Source: Bacteroidia bacterium (lineage in GTDB: Bacteria > Bacteroidota > Bacteroidia > Flavobacteriales > Flavobacteriaceae). From it: DNA of 64,000 nt. The translations under genes and the position numbers were made by a program. Positions 25,898 to 36,404 of the stretch are shown here, piece after piece; the stretch's first letter is position 1; every line of letters starts with the position of its first letter. The stretch is from the NCBI GenBank assembly GCA_030430385.1, contig JAUIFO010000004.1:62001-126000 (forward strand), read 5' to 3'. The notes beneath the pieces are model-generated. The model saw nothing but the letters and a program-made list of their open reading frames with translations, had not been told where the DNA came from and did no database searches.

Positions 25898-28867
25898 TTA
25901 TAGTTTTACTTCTTCAGGCTTTTCGTAATTAAACAAGTAATCGATATCCATTTCTTGTACCTTTCCAAGTTTTCCTAGCGCATCAAAATCGATATCATTT
26001 TTATTACCAATAACCATAACATTATAGCTTTCACCTTTGATATTAGTGTTGAAGAAATCACGTAAATCATCCATGGTCATGTTTTTGATCTTATTGTACA
26101 TTTCCTCACGATTATCATTATCAATGCCTAATTTTTTAAGACGCTCATAACTCCAAAACACACTAGATTTTGTGATACGTTGAGCAGCTAATTTTTTAAG
26201 AGCAGCTTCTTTTGCCGCGTTGAATTGTTCTTCAGCTTCAGGCATATTTGTCATCAACTCCATCATAGCTTCAACAGCTTCAGGCATTTTGTTTGCCTGA
26301 GTTCCCATATAAGCCATAACATAGTTGTTGTTTTCTTTTTTACTAGCATTGCTATAACTTGAAAATGCCGAATACGCTAAAGACTTCGATTCTCTAATCT
26401 CTTGGAATACAATCGAAGAAAGTCCGCTACCAAAATACGTATTGAACAAAGTTGAAGCAGCCATATTTTCAGCCTTGAAAGGTTCTCCTTTTGCTAAGAA
26501 TAACATTTCAGATTGCACCATATCAAAATCAACAAAATACACATTACCACCAGTTTCTTTTTCAAGATATGCCATTGCTTCAGGATAGTCTTTTAAATCT
26601 TCAGAAACAACATGGTTTGTATTTAGAGCAGCAACTGCAGCATCTATATCTTTTCCGTAGTAGAAAATACGCTGTTCAAAGTTTTTCATACCCTTGATGA
26701 TATCAACCAATTCCGAAGGATTCATGGCATTAAGTTCTTTCGTTTGGAAAATATTTCTCAAGCGAGAATTTTCACCATACTTACCGAAGTTCATTAAACC
26801 ATTCCAAAGAATATTTCCTTTTTGAGATTTACCATCTACTCTACTTTTTGTGATCGATTCTACGTATTTATTGTAAGCTTCCTGATCTGGTACAGCATTA
26901 TTCCATAAGTGCTCTAAAAGCTCTAAACCTTTAGGTAAATTTTCTTTTAAGCCATTTAGTCCAACATAGGTTGTTTCGGCACCAGCACTAACATAGTATT
27001 TGATTCCTAATTTGTAAAACTCTTTTTTAAGCTCTTCAGCAGAATAGGTGTCAGTACCTAAATATTCCATGTAACCAGCAGCAAGACCTAATTTTTTATC
27101 GTTATCACTTCCCATATCGAAAATGATATTCATATCAAATAAATCGTTTAATTCATTTTTGATGTACGACACTTTAATACCATTGTCTATCTCAGTTTCT
27201 TTGATCGCTTTTTTGTAATCAACAAACTTAGGCTGTAATGGTTGCGACTCTATTTTATTAAAGTCTTTCATATACTCAGAGCTTTTATCTCTATTCAAGT
27301 TAACTGGAGTAATACCAGGATTTGCAACCTTAACGATAGATTTATCTTCGCCTTGACGCTTATAGGTAACTACATAGTTATCTTTATAGAAACGATTAGC
27401 AAAATCCATAACGTCTTGTTTTGTCACTTTTTTAAGATCATCTAAAAACTTCACCTTTCTAGACCAATCTTCGTGGTGAATAAAGGCATTGTAGTACATA
27501 GATGCTAAAGCAGTACTGTTTTCGTATTGTTGTGTCTGACTTAATTTAAGATCATTAACTACAGCATCGATCATCCAATCTTCAAACTCTCCTTTCTTTA
27601 ATTTATCGATTTGCTCTAAAAGTAAGGCTTTAACTTCATCAAGGGTTTGACCTTCTTTAGGCGAACCTGTAAATGAATGGTATCCATAATCGTTTAAGAA
27701 CGTTGGCGAACAACCAGCATATTGAACTGCTTGTTTTTGATTCAAATTTAAATCGATAAGACCAGCATTTCCGTTAGCTAAGATCATATCGGCAACCGTC
27801 ATTAATTTTTCTTCTTCGGTATTTACACCTTGAGATCTAAATGCAATTGAAACGCTTTCAGCAGTTGGGCCAAAAACTTCTTTAACCACAGGAGAAGTGA
27901 TTGGTTCTTCCTTAGGAAGTGTTGGATGAACCACTTCTTTTTTCTCTAACTTTCCGAAGCTTTCATTTACTTTTTGAATGGTAGAATCAAAATCTAAATC
28001 ACCAACTAATACCATAGCCATATTATTTGGGACATAATATTTATTGAAGTAATTATTGATATCGACTAATGAAGGGTTTTTTAAGTGTTCAGCAACACCA
28101 ATTGTAGATTGCTGACCGTAAGGATGGTTAGGAAATAAGCCTTCAAGCATAGCAGCATAGCGTTTTCTACCATCATTATCCTGACCTCTATTAAATTCTT
28201 CAAAAACCGCTTCTAATTCGGTATGAAACAAACGTAGTACTAATTCACTAAAACGCTCACTTTCTAAATTTAACCACTTGTCTAATTCGTTTGCAGGTAT
28301 TTTATTTTTATAGATGGTCTCTTCAAACCAAGTATGTGCATTAGTTCCTGTAGCACCAAGAGAACTCGTCATTTTATCATACTCATTAGCAACAGCATAA
28401 TTTGAAGCCTCTAAGGATACTTCATCAATTTTTCTGTAAAGTTCTAATTTTTTATCAGGATCAGATTCAGCTCTGTGTTGCTCATACAAATCAGAAATTT
28501 GGTCTAAATACGCTTTTTCTTTTTCCCAATCTAAAGTTCCTATTTCGCTGGTTCCTTTAAAAACCATGTGTTCTAAATAATGTGCAAGTCCAGTAGATTC
28601 TTTTGGATCATAGTTTGAACCAGCTCTAACAGCAATATAAGTTTGAATTTTAGGTTCGTCGTTATTTTTGCTTAAATAGACTTTTAGGCCATTGTCTAAC
28701 GTATAAAGGCGTAATCCAGTTGGATCATTCGCTACAGTTTCATAAGAAAACCCTTTAGCATCAGTATGTGTTTTAACAGTATAGGCTAAATCTTTGTTAG
28801 CATCCTTTTTACAATTGTAAGCAAAACTTACAAATGCAAGTAGCGCTAATAGTTTAATGTGCTTCAT
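25898..28867 (-). CDS. M16 family zinc metalloprotease, two-repeat, lipoprotein
   Basis: The 989-residue protein starts with a lipoprotein-type leader ending AYNC (Cys19) followed by KKDANKD. The N-terminal M16 domain has the inverted zinc motif HYLEH (H96, E99, H100) and the downstream glutamate in ELEAVFEEFNRGQD. The C-terminal half is the inactive M16 repeat, with LAYSAFSSYSN near the end. M16 enzymes degrade peptides in a clam-shell chamber; a single chain of this length carries both halves. The predicted location is the periplasmic face of a membrane. It is monocistronic or nearly so, with the sucD terminator just upstream. Confidence 0.93.
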   Translation of the reverse strand: MKHIKLLALLAFVSFAYNCKKDANKDLAYTVKTHTDAKGFSYETVANDPTGLRLYTLDNGLKVYLSKNNDEPKIQTYIAVRAGSNYDPKESTGLAHYLEHMVFKGTSEIGTLDWEKEKAYLDQISDLYEQHRAESDPDKKLELYRKIDEVSLEASNYAVANEYDKMTSSLGATGTNAHTWFEETIYKNKIPANELDKWLNLESERFSELVLRLFHTELEAVFEEFNRGQDNDGRKRYAAMLEGLFPNHPYGQQSTIGVAEHLKNPSLVDINNYFNKYYVPNNMAMVLVGDLDFDSTIQKVNESFGKLEKKEVVHPTLPKEEPITSPVVKEVFGPTAESVSIAFRSQGVNTEEEKLMTVADMILANGNAGLIDLNLNQKQAVQYAGCSPTFLNDYGYHSFTGSPKEGQTLDEVKALLLEQIDKLKKGEFEDWMIDAVVNDLKLSQTQQYENSTALASMYYNAFIHHEDWSRKVKFLDDLKKVTKQDVMDFANRFYKDNYVVTYKRQGEDKSIVKVANPGITPVNLNRDKSSEYMKDFNKIESQPLQPKFVDYKKAIKETEIDNGIKVSYIKNELNDLFDMNIIFDMGSDNDKKLGLAAGYMEYLGTDTYSAEELKKEFYKLGIKYYVSAGAETTYVGLNGLKENLPKGLELLEHLWNNAVPDQEAYNKYVESITKSRVDGKSQKGNILWNGLMNFGKYGENSRLRNIFQTKELNAMNPSELVDIIKGMKNFEQRIFYYGKDIDAAVAALNTNHVVSEDLKDYPEAMAYLEKETGGNVYFVDFDMVQSEMLFLAKGEPFKAENMAASTLFNTYFGSGLSSIVFQEIRESKSLAYSAFSSYSNASKKENNNYVMAYMGTQANKMPEAVEAMMELMTNMPEAEEQFNAAKEAALKKLAAQRITKSSVFWSYERLKKLGIDNDNREEMYNKIKNMTMDDLRDFFNTNIKGESYNVMVIGNKNDIDFDALGKLGKVQEMDIDYLFNYEKPEEVKL

Positions 28868-28894
28868 AATGAGGTGATTAGTTAATTGTTGTAT

Positions 28895-28930
28895 AAAAAA
28901 ATTCCGTTAGCTAAAATAAGCTAACGGAAT
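28895..28930 (-). terminator. Rho-independent terminator of sucD
   Basis: A 12-bp perfect stem (ATTCCGTTAGCT / AGCTAACGGAAT, 6-nt loop) is followed on the minus strand by an A run at 28895-28900, a U tract in the transcript. It begins 37 bp past the sucD stop. Confidence 0.9.
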
Positions 28931-28967
28931 GATAACGTGATGTTTTTAAATATATTTTAACAGAAGA

Positions 28968-29840
28968 TTAATTGATAACCTCTGCAACTTTTTTTCCAAT
29001 TTCAGCAGGTGAATCTACTACGTGAATACCACATTCTCTCATAATCGCTTTTTTAGCCTGAGCAGTATCATCACTACCACCAACAATAGCTCCAGCATGT
29101 CCCATAGTACGTCCAGCAGGTGCAGTTTCACCAGCAATAAAACCAACTACAGGCTTTTTACTACCACTGTTTTGGTACCATTTAGCAGCATCAGCCTCAA
29201 GCTGTCCACCAATTTCACCAATCATAACCACACATTCAGTTTCAGGATCGTTGATCAATAATTCAACAGCTTCTTTAGTAGTGGTTCCAATGATAGGATC
29301 ACCACCAATTCCGATAGCAGTCGTAATGCCAAGACCTTGTTTAACCACTTGATCAGCAGCCTCGTAAGTTAATGTTCCAGATTTAGAAACGATTCCAACC
29401 TTTCCTTGTTTGAAAACGAAACCAGGCATAATTCCAACTTTTGCTTCACCAGGCGTAATTACACCAGGACAGTTTGGTCCGATCAATCGGCAATTTCTGT
29501 CTTTAATATAATCTGAAGCTTTGATCATATCAGCCACAGGAATTCCTTCAGTAATTGTAATGATCACTTTGATTCCAGCATCAGCAGCTTCCATAATAGC
29601 GTCAGCAGCAAATGCAGGTGGAACAAAAATAATTGTGGTATCAGCACCAACTTTATCAACAGCCTCTTGAACTGTATTAAAAACTGGCTTATCTAAATGT
29701 ACTTGTCCGCCTTTACCAGGAGTCACACCACCAACAACATTTGTTCCGTACTCGATCATTTGTCCAGCATGAAATGTTCCTTCACTTCCAGTAAATCCTT
29801 GAACAATAATTTTTGAATCTTTATTAACTAAAACGCTCAT
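28968..29840 (-). CDS. sucD: Succinyl-CoA synthetase alpha subunit
   Basis: The 290-residue protein matches SucD over its whole length: an N-terminal CoA-binding Rossmann fold ([32 protein letters not shown]), the IGPNCPGVI loop, KSGTLTYEA, and the phosphohistidine segment [13 protein letters not shown] with the active His near 247. It catalyses, with SucC, the conversion of succinyl-CoA to succinate with nucleotide phosphorylation in the TCA cycle. No sucC lies in the window, so the subunits are encoded apart. Upstream, CAAAAATA at 29893-29900 could be a reverse -7 box, but no -33 TTG is well placed. It is the last gene of the lpx-efp run. Confidence 0.97.
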   Translation of the reverse strand: MSVLVNKDSKIIVQGFTGSEGTFHAGQMIEYGTNVVGGVTPGKGGQVHLDKPVFNTVQEAVDKVGADTTIIFVPPAFAADAIMEAADAGIKVIITITEGIPVADMIKASDYIKDRNCRLIGPNCPGVITPGEAKVGIMPGFVFKQGKVGIVSKSGTLTYEAADQVVKQGLGITTAIGIGGDPIIGTTTKEAVELLINDPETECVVMIGEIGGQLEADAAKWYQNSGSKKPVVGFIAGETAPAGRTMGHAGAIVGGSDDTAQAKKAIMRECGIHVVDSPAEIGKKVAEVIN

Positions 29841-29928
29841 TTGTGTTTGTTTTATTTGTTGTATTTAATTTATAAATGCTATTTAATGTTTGCAAAAATA
29901 GGTGTTTGTATATGAATAGTAAACCTTT

Positions 29929-30333
29929 TTACACTTTTATTTCGGCATAAGAATTTAGGCTTTCAGAACTTGTATCTGCTAGCATACTAATTTCAAATCC
30001 TCTGTATAATTTTTCATCTTTAACTTCCCAAATAGAGATAAAATGCGCGATAGCATCTTCTTTTTCGGGACGTTCAATCATTGTTGCATATACAGTGTAT
30101 CTTACTGTAACGATTCCATCATCTTCTAGAAGGTGACTTAATCTATATTTAAACGAATGGTAGGATTTTTTGATGTTATCCAACATCGCTTTAATGCCAT
30201 AATGGTCTAACTGTCTGAATCCCTTACTACTATTCCATTTTAAAATACAATCTTCATGAAAAAAATCCATAAGATTATGATCCTTCGCAATGTCTGATTC
30301 GTAAAAACGTTTTACGGTTTGTTTAGCTATCAT
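29929..30333 (-). CDS. NTF2/SnoaL-like small protein
   Basis: The 134-residue protein has no signal peptide. The pattern fits the nuclear-transport-factor-2/SnoaL cone fold: an early TVKRFYESDIAKDHNLMDFFHEDCILKW type helix and strand, then HYGIKAMLDNIKKSY, DDGIVTVRYTVYATM and HFISIWEVKDEKLYRGFEIS. Such domains serve as enzymes or binding pockets, so no reaction can be named. The ATG overlaps the stop of the lpxD-like gene by 4 bp (ATGA), which indicates translational coupling to a cell-envelope gene set. Confidence 0.8.
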   Translation of the reverse strand: MIAKQTVKRFYESDIAKDHNLMDFFHEDCILKWNSSKGFRQLDHYGIKAMLDNIKKSYHSFKYRLSHLLEDDGIVTVRYTVYATMIERPEKEDAIAHFISIWEVKDEKLYRGFEISMLADTSSESLNSYAEIKV

Positions 30334-31268
30334 TTTAATTTTTTAAGTTCTTCTAAAATCTTAGGGATTTGTTTAATTGAAGCCAATCGTTTTAGTTCTT
30401 CACGAGCTTCCTGTATAGGAGTTCCCCAATACACTTTGCCGCCTTCAATAGATTTAGTAACACCAGCTTGCGCTTGAACCACAGCCTTCTCTCCTATGGT
30501 AATTCCGCTATTTGTACCAACTTGTCCCCAAATAGTTACTTCATCTTCAATCACCACACAACCAGCAATTCCTGTTTGAGATGCGATGAGGCATTTTTTT
30601 CCAATAACCGTATCGTGACCTACTTGAATCTGATTATCTAATTTAGATCCAGCACCAATTGTAGTATCACCAGTAACGCCTTTATCGATAGTACAACATG
30701 CACCAATATCGACATGATCTTCAATAACAACACGACCACCAGACAATAATTGGTCATAGCCTTCAGGACGCTTTTTGTAGTAAAATCCGTTAGCTCCTAG
30801 AACCGTTCCAGAATGAATTGTAACATTGTTTCCAATGATAGTATTATCATAAATACTGACATTAGAATGAATGATACAGTTATCACCAATCACTACATTA
30901 TTACCTACGAAAGCGTTGGGTTGAACCACAGTGTTTTTTCCGATTTTAGCTGAAGGAGAAATCGCTGAATTAGAAGGCTCAAACGGTTTAAAATGATTGA
31001 TTAATTTATTAAAATCACGAAACGGATCATCACTTAATAATAAGGCCTTTCCTTGAGGACACTCAACCTCTTTATTGATGAGTACAATAGTTGCAGCTGA
31101 GTTTAAAGCCTTATCGTAATACTTAGGATGGTCAACAAATACAATATCTCCAGGTTGAACAACATGAATCTCATTCATCCCTAAAACAGGAAAGTTAGCA
31201 TCGCCAACATATTCTGTAGCGATTAGATTTGCTATTTCTTCAAGAGAGTATTGTCTAGGAAACTTCAT
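30330..31268 (-). CDS. Second LpxD-like left-handed beta-helix acyltransferase
   Basis: The 312-residue protein has the LpxD layout: an N-terminal uridine-binding-like region (about 1-100) and then hexapeptide repeats of the [LIV]GxxxxI type (IGKNTVVQPNAFVGNNVVIGDN, VIGKKC). NQIQVGHD retains the histidine that acts as general base in LpxD (NQIQIAHN in the paralog here). A true lpxD is encoded 3 kb upstream, so this copy may acylate another amino sugar or give lipid A a different chain. It directly follows efp with no gap and overlaps the NTF2-like gene. Confidence 0.82.
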   Translation of the reverse strand: MKFPRQYSLEEIANLIATEYVGDANFPVLGMNEIHVVQPGDIVFVDHPKYYDKALNSAATIVLINKEVECPQGKALLLSDDPFRDFNKLINHFKPFEPSNSAISPSAKIGKNTVVQPNAFVGNNVVIGDNCIIHSNVSIYDNTIIGNNVTIHSGTVLGANGFYYKKRPEGYDQLLSGGRVVIEDHVDIGACCTIDKGVTGDTTIGAGSKLDNQIQVGHDTVIGKKCLIASQTGIAGCVVIEDEVTIWGQVGTNSGITIGEKAVVQAQAGVTKSIEGGKVYWGTPIQEAREELKRLASIKQIPKILEELKKLK

Positions 31269-31835
31269 TTATTCCTTGATACGTTCTTTGTAAGTTCCTT
31301 TTTCGGTTTCAACCTTAATCTTGTCGCCTTCATTGATGAATAAAGGTACGTTAACAATTGCTCCTGTTTCAACCGTTGCAGGTTTTGTGGCATTAGTCGC
31401 CGTATTTCCTTTAACACCAGGCTCAGTATGTGTTACTTCAAGAATAACACTAGCAGGCATTTCAACTGACAAAGGTAAATTATCTTCGGTGTTAATTAAT
31501 ACTGTTACCACTTCACCTTCTTTCATTAATTCAGGTCGATCTAAAGCCGCTTCTAACAAACGAATTTGTGTGTAGTCAGCTTCGTTCATAAAGTGATAGA
31601 ATTCACCATCATTGTACAGATATTGAAACTTGTGAGTTTCAACACGTACATCTTCAATTTTGTGACCAGCAGAAAAGGTATTATCGACTACTTTACCAGT
31701 CGTGACACTTTTTAATTTCGTTCTTACAAAGGCAGGACCTTTTCCAGGCTTCACGTGTAAGAATTCAATAATTTTATAAATATCATGATTATATCTAATG
31801 CATAATCCGTTTCTAATATCTGAAGTTGTTGCCAT
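31269..31835 (-). CDS. efp: Translation elongation factor P
   Basis: The 188-residue protein matches EF-P: MATTSDIRNG at the start, the loop HVKPGKGPAFVRTK with Lys32 at the tip of domain I, HKIEDV, and a C-terminal TGAIVNVPLFINEGDKIKVET. EF-P relieves ribosome stalling at proline runs. The Lys at the loop tip is modified in many bacteria; the modifying enzyme is not in this window. It is encoded in the lipid A operon between lpxA and the second lpxD-like gene, an arrangement frequent in Flavobacteriaceae. Confidence 0.97.
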   Translation of the reverse strand: MATTSDIRNGLCIRYNHDIYKIIEFLHVKPGKGPAFVRTKLKSVTTGKVVDNTFSAGHKIEDVRVETHKFQYLYNDGEFYHFMNEADYTQIRLLEAALDRPELMKEGEVVTVLINTEDNLPLSVEMPASVILEVTHTEPGVKGNTATNATKPATVETGAIVNVPLFINEGDKIKVETEKGTYKERIKE

Positions 31836-31887
31836 ATTTAAAATACTAATTTATAATTAGTTGTATTTCTTTAATTAAACTTTTAAA

Positions 31888-32673
31888 TTAACTTGATTTA
31901 AAGTATCCTTTCATGATACCTCGATGTGAATTTTTAATAAATTGAAGAATTTCATCACGTTCAGGAGTTGCTTCCATTTCAGCTTCAATAAGATCTGAAG
32001 CTTGCGTGTTGTTATAATTCTTCTGATATAAAATTCTATAAATATCTTGAATCTCTCTGATCTTTTCAGTTGAAAATCCTCTTCGTCTTAAGCCTACAGA
32101 ATTAATTCCGACATACGATAAAGGCTCACGAGCAGCTTTCACGTAAGGTGGTACATCTTTTCTTACCAAAGAACCACCAGTCACAAAAGCATGGTTACCA
32201 ATAGAACAAAATTGATGCACAGCAGTCATTCCTGCTAATACCACATAATCGCCAACAGTAATATGTCCAGCCAACGTACTATTGTTAGAAAAGATACAGT
32301 TATTGCCTACCACACAATCGTGAGCAACGTGGCAATAAGCCATAATTAAACAATTATTTCCGATAACGGTTTTCATTCTGTCAGTAGTACCTCTATTAAT
32401 GGTAACACATTCACGAATCGTCACATTGTCACCAATAATGGTTAAGGTATCTTCGTCATTATATTTTAAATCCTGAGGCACTGCAGAAATCACAGATCCT
32501 GGAAAGATATTACAATTTTTACCAATGCGCGCACCTTCCATGATGGTCACATTACTTCCAATCCAAGTCCCTTCACCAATAGTTACATTACTATAAATTG
32601 TTGTGAAGGGTTCTATAACTACATTCTTGGCAATTTTTGCACCAGGATGTACATATGCTAGTGGTTGGTTCAT
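31888..32673 (-). CDS. lpxA: UDP-N-acetylglucosamine acyltransferase
   Basis: The 261-residue protein consists of hexapeptide repeats (IAKNVVIEPF, IGEGTWIGSNVTI) and a helical C-terminus. The segment HVAHDC holds the catalytic histidine (His118) and the upstream ligand His115; SVISAVPQDLKY and the GGSLVRKDVPPYVKAAR loop are typical of LpxA. It transfers a 3-hydroxyacyl chain from ACP to O3 of UDP-GlcNAc, the first step of lipid A synthesis. It follows lpxC-fabZ by one base, so the two are coupled. Confidence 0.97.
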   Translation of the reverse strand: MNQPLAYVHPGAKIAKNVVIEPFTTIYSNVTIGEGTWIGSNVTIMEGARIGKNCNIFPGSVISAVPQDLKYNDEDTLTIIGDNVTIRECVTINRGTTDRMKTVIGNNCLIMAYCHVAHDCVVGNNCIFSNNSTLAGHITVGDYVVLAGMTAVHQFCSIGNHAFVTGGSLVRKDVPPYVKAAREPLSYVGINSVGLRRRGFSTEKIREIQDIYRILYQKNYNNTQASDLIEAEMEATPERDEILQFIKNSHRGIMKGYFKSS

Positions 32674-32674
32674 G

Positions 32675-34081
32675 TTATTTTACTTTTGAGATTTGTGCCA
32701 TTAATTCGGCTTCAGCGCAAAGTTTTCCATTAGCATAGGCATACCCTTGCATATGACAAATACCTCTTCTAATAGGTGTGATTAGATCACACTTAAAAAT
32801 TAATGTGTCACCAGGAACAACTTTTTGCTTGAATTTTACTTTATCAATTTTCATAAAGAACGTGAGGTAATTTTCAGGATCAGGAACTGTACTCAATACG
32901 AGAATCCCTCCTGTTTGCGCCATAGCTTCAACAATTAAAACACCAGGCATTACAGGCGCTCCAGGAAAATGACCTTTAAAAAACTCCTCATTCATGGTGA
33001 CATTTTTCATACCAATAACGTGCGACTCAGAAAGCTCAAACACTTTATCTAGTAATAAAAATGGCTGTCTGTGAGGCAACATATCCATGATTTGAATCAC
33101 ATCCATCAGTGGTTCTTGATTCAAATCAATTTGAGGTACATTGTTACGTCTTTCGTTCTTTATAACTTTTGCAATTTTTTTAGCAAACTGTGTATTGATA
33201 AAATGACCAGGTTTATTAGCAATTACTTTACCTCTAATTCTAGTTCGCACTAGTGCTAAATCGCCTACAACATCTAATAGCTTATGTCTAGCAGCTTCAT
33301 TAGGATGATGCAACGTAAGGTTATCTAAAATTCCATTAGGTTTTACAGCAATTGAATCCTTATTAAACGCAACACGAAGTTTGTCCATTGTCTCAGGAGA
33401 TAGTTCTTTATCTACATAAACAATAGCATTGTTTAAATCACCACCTTTAATAAGTCCGTTTTCCAACAGCGTCTCTAATTCGTGTAAAAAACTAAATGTT
33501 CTAGAATCAGCAATATTTTTCTTAAAATCTGATATATGATTTAAGGTTGCATTTTGAGTACCTAAAACTTTAGTGCCAAAATCAACCATTGCAGTCACTT
33601 GGTATTCTTTAGAAGGCATAACTAGAATTTCACTTCCAGATTCTTCATCTGAATAGGAAATGACATCAGAAACTACATATTCTTCTCTAAAATCGTCTTG
33701 CTCAACAATTCCAGCTTTTTCGAGTGCTTCAACAAAAAACTTTGAAGATCCGTCCATAATTGGAGGTTCTGAAGCATCTAATTCTATGATAGCATTATCG
33801 ATATCTAATCCAACAAGTGCTGCTAGAACATGCTCAGAAGTTTGTATAGTAACTCCATTTTTTTCAAGACAAGTACCACGTTGCGTATTCGTCACATAAT
33901 TAGCATCAGCTTCAATAATTGGCGCACCTTCTAGATCAACTCTCTTAAAAGAAAATCCGCTATTCGCAGGTGCTGGACTAAACGTAAGCGTTACATCTCT
34001 TCCAGTATGTAAGCCAACTCCTTTGAGAGACACCTCTTTTTCAATAGTTCTTTGTTTGACGTCAGTTTTAATTATTGCCAT
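32675..34081 (-). CDS. lpxC-fabZ: Bifunctional LpxC deacetylase / FabZ dehydratase
   Basis: The 468-residue protein is a fusion. Residues 1 to about 300 are LpxC, with the [21 protein letters not shown] segment (His84 zinc ligand), DGSS and [12 protein letters not shown] (His and Asp ligands). Residues about 320-468 are FabZ, with [11 protein letters not shown] and [20 protein letters not shown]. LpxC is the committed step of lipid A synthesis; FabZ dehydrates 3-hydroxyacyl-ACP, so both compete for or link to the same acyl pool. The fusion is characteristic of Bacteroidota. It overlaps the end of lpxD by 14 bp. Confidence 0.97.
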   Translation of the reverse strand: MAIIKTDVKQRTIEKEVSLKGVGLHTGRDVTLTFSPAPANSGFSFKRVDLEGAPIIEADANYVTNTQRGTCLEKNGVTIQTSEHVLAALVGLDIDNAIIELDASEPPIMDGSSKFFVEALEKAGIVEQDDFREEYVVSDVISYSDEESGSEILVMPSKEYQVTAMVDFGTKVLGTQNATLNHISDFKKNIADSRTFSFLHELETLLENGLIKGGDLNNAIVYVDKELSPETMDKLRVAFNKDSIAVKPNGILDNLTLHHPNEAARHKLLDVVGDLALVRTRIRGKVIANKPGHFINTQFAKKIAKVIKNERRNNVPQIDLNQEPLMDVIQIMDMLPHRQPFLLLDKVFELSESHVIGMKNVTMNEEFFKGHFPGAPVMPGVLIVEAMAQTGGILVLSTVPDPENYLTFFMKIDKVKFKQKVVPGDTLIFKCDLITPIRRGICHMQGYAYANGKLCAEAELMAQISKVK

Positions 34082-35096
34082 CTACTTTTTTTTCTATTTC
34101 AGTTATACCTTTAACGATCTTCGGAAGATTTTTAAAGTATACATACGATTTATTATAATCACCATAGCTCAATGCTGGAGATCCTTGAAGCACTTCATCA
34201 TCCTTAACATTTCTACCAATACCAGATTGTGCTTGAATTTTGACATTATTACCAATTGTAATATGGCCTACGATACCAACCTGACCACCAATCTGGCAAT
34301 TCTCACCAATTTTGGTAGAGCCAGCAATTCCTGTTTGAGCAGCAATAACTGTGTTTTTACCAATCTCAACATTGTGTGCTATTTGAATTTGGTTATCGAG
34401 TTTAACACCTCTTCTAATAACCGTTGAACCTAAAGTGGCTCTATCTATTGTAGTCCCAGCACCAACATCAACGTGATCTTCAATAATCACATTACCTGTT
34501 TGTGGCACTTTTGAATACTCTCCCTTTTCGTTAGGCGCAAATCCAAATCCGTCTGCACCAATAATTGCGCCAGAATTAATAACACAGTTGTTACCTATGA
34601 TGGATTCAGAGTAAATTTTTGCACCAGCAAATATTATAGTATCGTTTCCAACAGAGACATTATCACCAATATAACTGTTAGGGAATATTTTTACATTATC
34701 ACCTATAGTGACATTATCACCAATGTAAGAAAATGCACCAATATAAATATTAGAACCATATTGTGCAGATTCAGAGATAAAAACAGGTTGTTCAACACCT
34801 TGCTTATTCAATTTGACCTGATTATAATACTCTAAGAGTTTAGAAAAAGACTTGTAGGCATCTTCTACTTTAATAAGTGTAGCGCTAATATCCTGTTCAG
34901 GTTCAAAAGATTTATTAACTATTGCAATTGAAGCTTTAGTCGTATAAATATAAGATGTGTATTTAGGATTTGCCAAAAACGTTAAAGAGCCTTTGGTTCC
35001 TTCTTCAATCTTTGAAAGTTTAGAAACTTCGACTTCAGGATTACCTACAATCTCACCTTCTAAAATTCCAGCTATTTGTTGTGCCGTAAACTTCAT
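34068..35096 (-). CDS. lpxD: UDP-3-O-acylglucosamine N-acyltransferase
   Basis: The 342-residue protein has the LpxD uridine-binding domain ([22 protein letters not shown]) and a hexapeptide beta-helix: [67 protein letters not shown] contains the general-base histidine. It adds the second hydroxyacyl chain to the 2-amino group in lipid A synthesis. It heads the run lpxD, lpxC-fabZ, lpxA, efp, second lpxD-like, NTF2-like, and overlaps lpxC-fabZ by 14 bp. The 84-bp gap to the HD gene could hold its promoter. Confidence 0.96.
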   Translation of the reverse strand: MKFTAQQIAGILEGEIVGNPEVEVSKLSKIEEGTKGSLTFLANPKYTSYIYTTKASIAIVNKSFEPEQDISATLIKVEDAYKSFSKLLEYYNQVKLNKQGVEQPVFISESAQYGSNIYIGAFSYIGDNVTIGDNVKIFPNSYIGDNVSVGNDTIIFAGAKIYSESIIGNNCVINSGAIIGADGFGFAPNEKGEYSKVPQTGNVIIEDHVDVGAGTTIDRATLGSTVIRRGVKLDNQIQIAHNVEIGKNTVIAAQTGIAGSTKIGENCQIGGQVGIVGHITIGNNVKIQAQSGIGRNVKDDEVLQGSPALSYGDYNKSYVYFKNLPKIVKGITEIEKKVDGNN

Positions 35097-35180
35097 TCTC
35101 GCAAAAATAGAAAAAATGTATCACATATTTACACTTGCAATTAAGTGATTTAAATGAGTTATAACAAATCAGTGCCTATT

Positions 35181-36404
35181 CTATTTCTCCTTAGGATAAC
35201 AGATGTAGTATTTAGTGACTGGTTTTGACAAAGCTTTAATGTTAAACTGATCGGAAGCTTTTTCTATATCAACAACTTTTCCTGTTTTTTGTAGAATCTT
35301 GATCGCTTGCATTTTTGAATGGTATGCTTGATTGGAAATCGTATCTGTAAATACAAAATACTCAGCTTCTTCTTTTGAGATATTATATTTCGCCATCAGA
35401 TCTGATAAGTGCTGTTGCAAAAGCTTATTTTTAATTGGCTTATTTTTCAATTTTATTTTAAGCAGATGTCTGTTGATGATCATTTCACAAAGATGGCGCA
35501 ATACAAAATCGTCATGATATTGCCATTCTTTCATTGCTGAAATAATATCTGTATCATCTAGTTTCGAAAAGGTTTCGAGAGTTGCTTCTGTAAAATTAGC
35601 TGCAGTTACTTCGTTGTTCAAAAAGAATTGCAAGGCTTTACTTGCTGACAATTCCACTCCAGAATTGTGCAGCTCTTTGGCACGTTTTAAAACCCTTGTA
35701 AGTAATTGCTCTGCAACCAATCCAGTTTTATGCAAATACACTTGCCAGTACATAAAGCGTCTTGCGACTAAATACTTTTCAACACTGTAAATTCCTTTCT
35801 CTTCAACTACCAAACTATTATCACTTACGTTCAACATTGTGATAAGTCGCTCACTATTAATGTTTCCTTCAGCAACTCCAGTGTAAAAACTATCACGCTT
35901 TAAATAGTCGGCTCGATCCATATCTAACTGACTAGAAATTAGCTGACATAAAAAAGGACGTTCATAATCGCCTTTAAAAATTGTAATAGCAAGCGTTAAA
36001 CTTCCGTTAAATTCTGCATTGAGATGCTGCATAAAAAGCAGTGAAATTTCCTCATGAGAGACACCATTTACTATGCTATGTTCCATAGCGTGAGAAAATG
36101 GACCATGACCAATATCATGTAATAAAATAGCAACATATAGTGCGTTTTCTTCTGCTTCAGAAATTGTAACCCCTTTAAAACGAAGCACATTCACAGCTTT
36201 TTGCATTAAGTGCATGCAACCAATCGCATGATGAAATCTTGTGTGATTTGCTCCTGGATACACCAAATACGATAAACCCATTTGCGAAATACGACGCAAT
36301 CTTTGAAAGTATTTATGTTCGATCAAATCGAAAATTAAAGAATTCGGAATCGTAATAAATCCGTAAATTGGATCGTTAAATATTTTAAGTTTGTTGCTAG
36401 ACAT
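35181..36404 (-). CDS. HD domain phosphohydrolase (dGTPase-like)
   Basis: I choose the ATG at 36404 (MSSNKLKIFNDPIYGFI) because homologs begin close to KIFNDPIYG; another in-frame ATG is 12 bp upstream. The 407-residue protein has the HD metal set: TRFHHAIGCMHLM, LLHDIGHGPFSHAMEH and DMDRADYLKRDS. This pattern belongs to HD hydrolases related to dNTP triphosphohydrolases and SAMHD1-like enzymes. Its substrate is not established here. It lies divergently from porX with 37 bp between the starts; an equivalent HD-porX pairing is, as I recall, common in flavobacteria. Confidence 0.9.
   Translation of the reverse strand: MSSNKLKIFNDPIYGFITIPNSLIFDLIEHKYFQRLRRISQMGLSYLVYPGANHTRFHHAIGCMHLMQKAVNVLRFKGVTISEAEENALYVAILLHDIGHGPFSHAMEHSIVNGVSHEEISLLFMQHLNAEFNGSLTLAITIFKGDYERPFLCQLISSQLDMDRADYLKRDSFYTGVAEGNINSERLITMLNVSDNSLVVEEKGIYSVEKYLVARRFMYWQVYLHKTGLVAEQLLTRVLKRAKELHNSGVELSASKALQFFLNNEVTAANFTEATLETFSKLDDTDIISAMKEWQYHDDFVLRHLCEMIINRHLLKIKLKNKPIKNKLLQQHLSDLMAKYNISKEEAEYFVFTDTISNQAYHSKMQAIKILQKTGKVVDIEKASDQFNIKALSKPVTKYYICYPKEK

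Noticed and set aside
29893..29900. Promoter of sucD from the CAAAAATA box
   Set aside because: No -33 TTG is correctly spaced on the minus strand, so it was not listed as a promoter.
35102..35109. Promoter box CAAAAATA for lpxD
   Set aside because: The box lies only 6 bp from the ATG and the nearest TTG is 28 bp away, outside the usual spacing.
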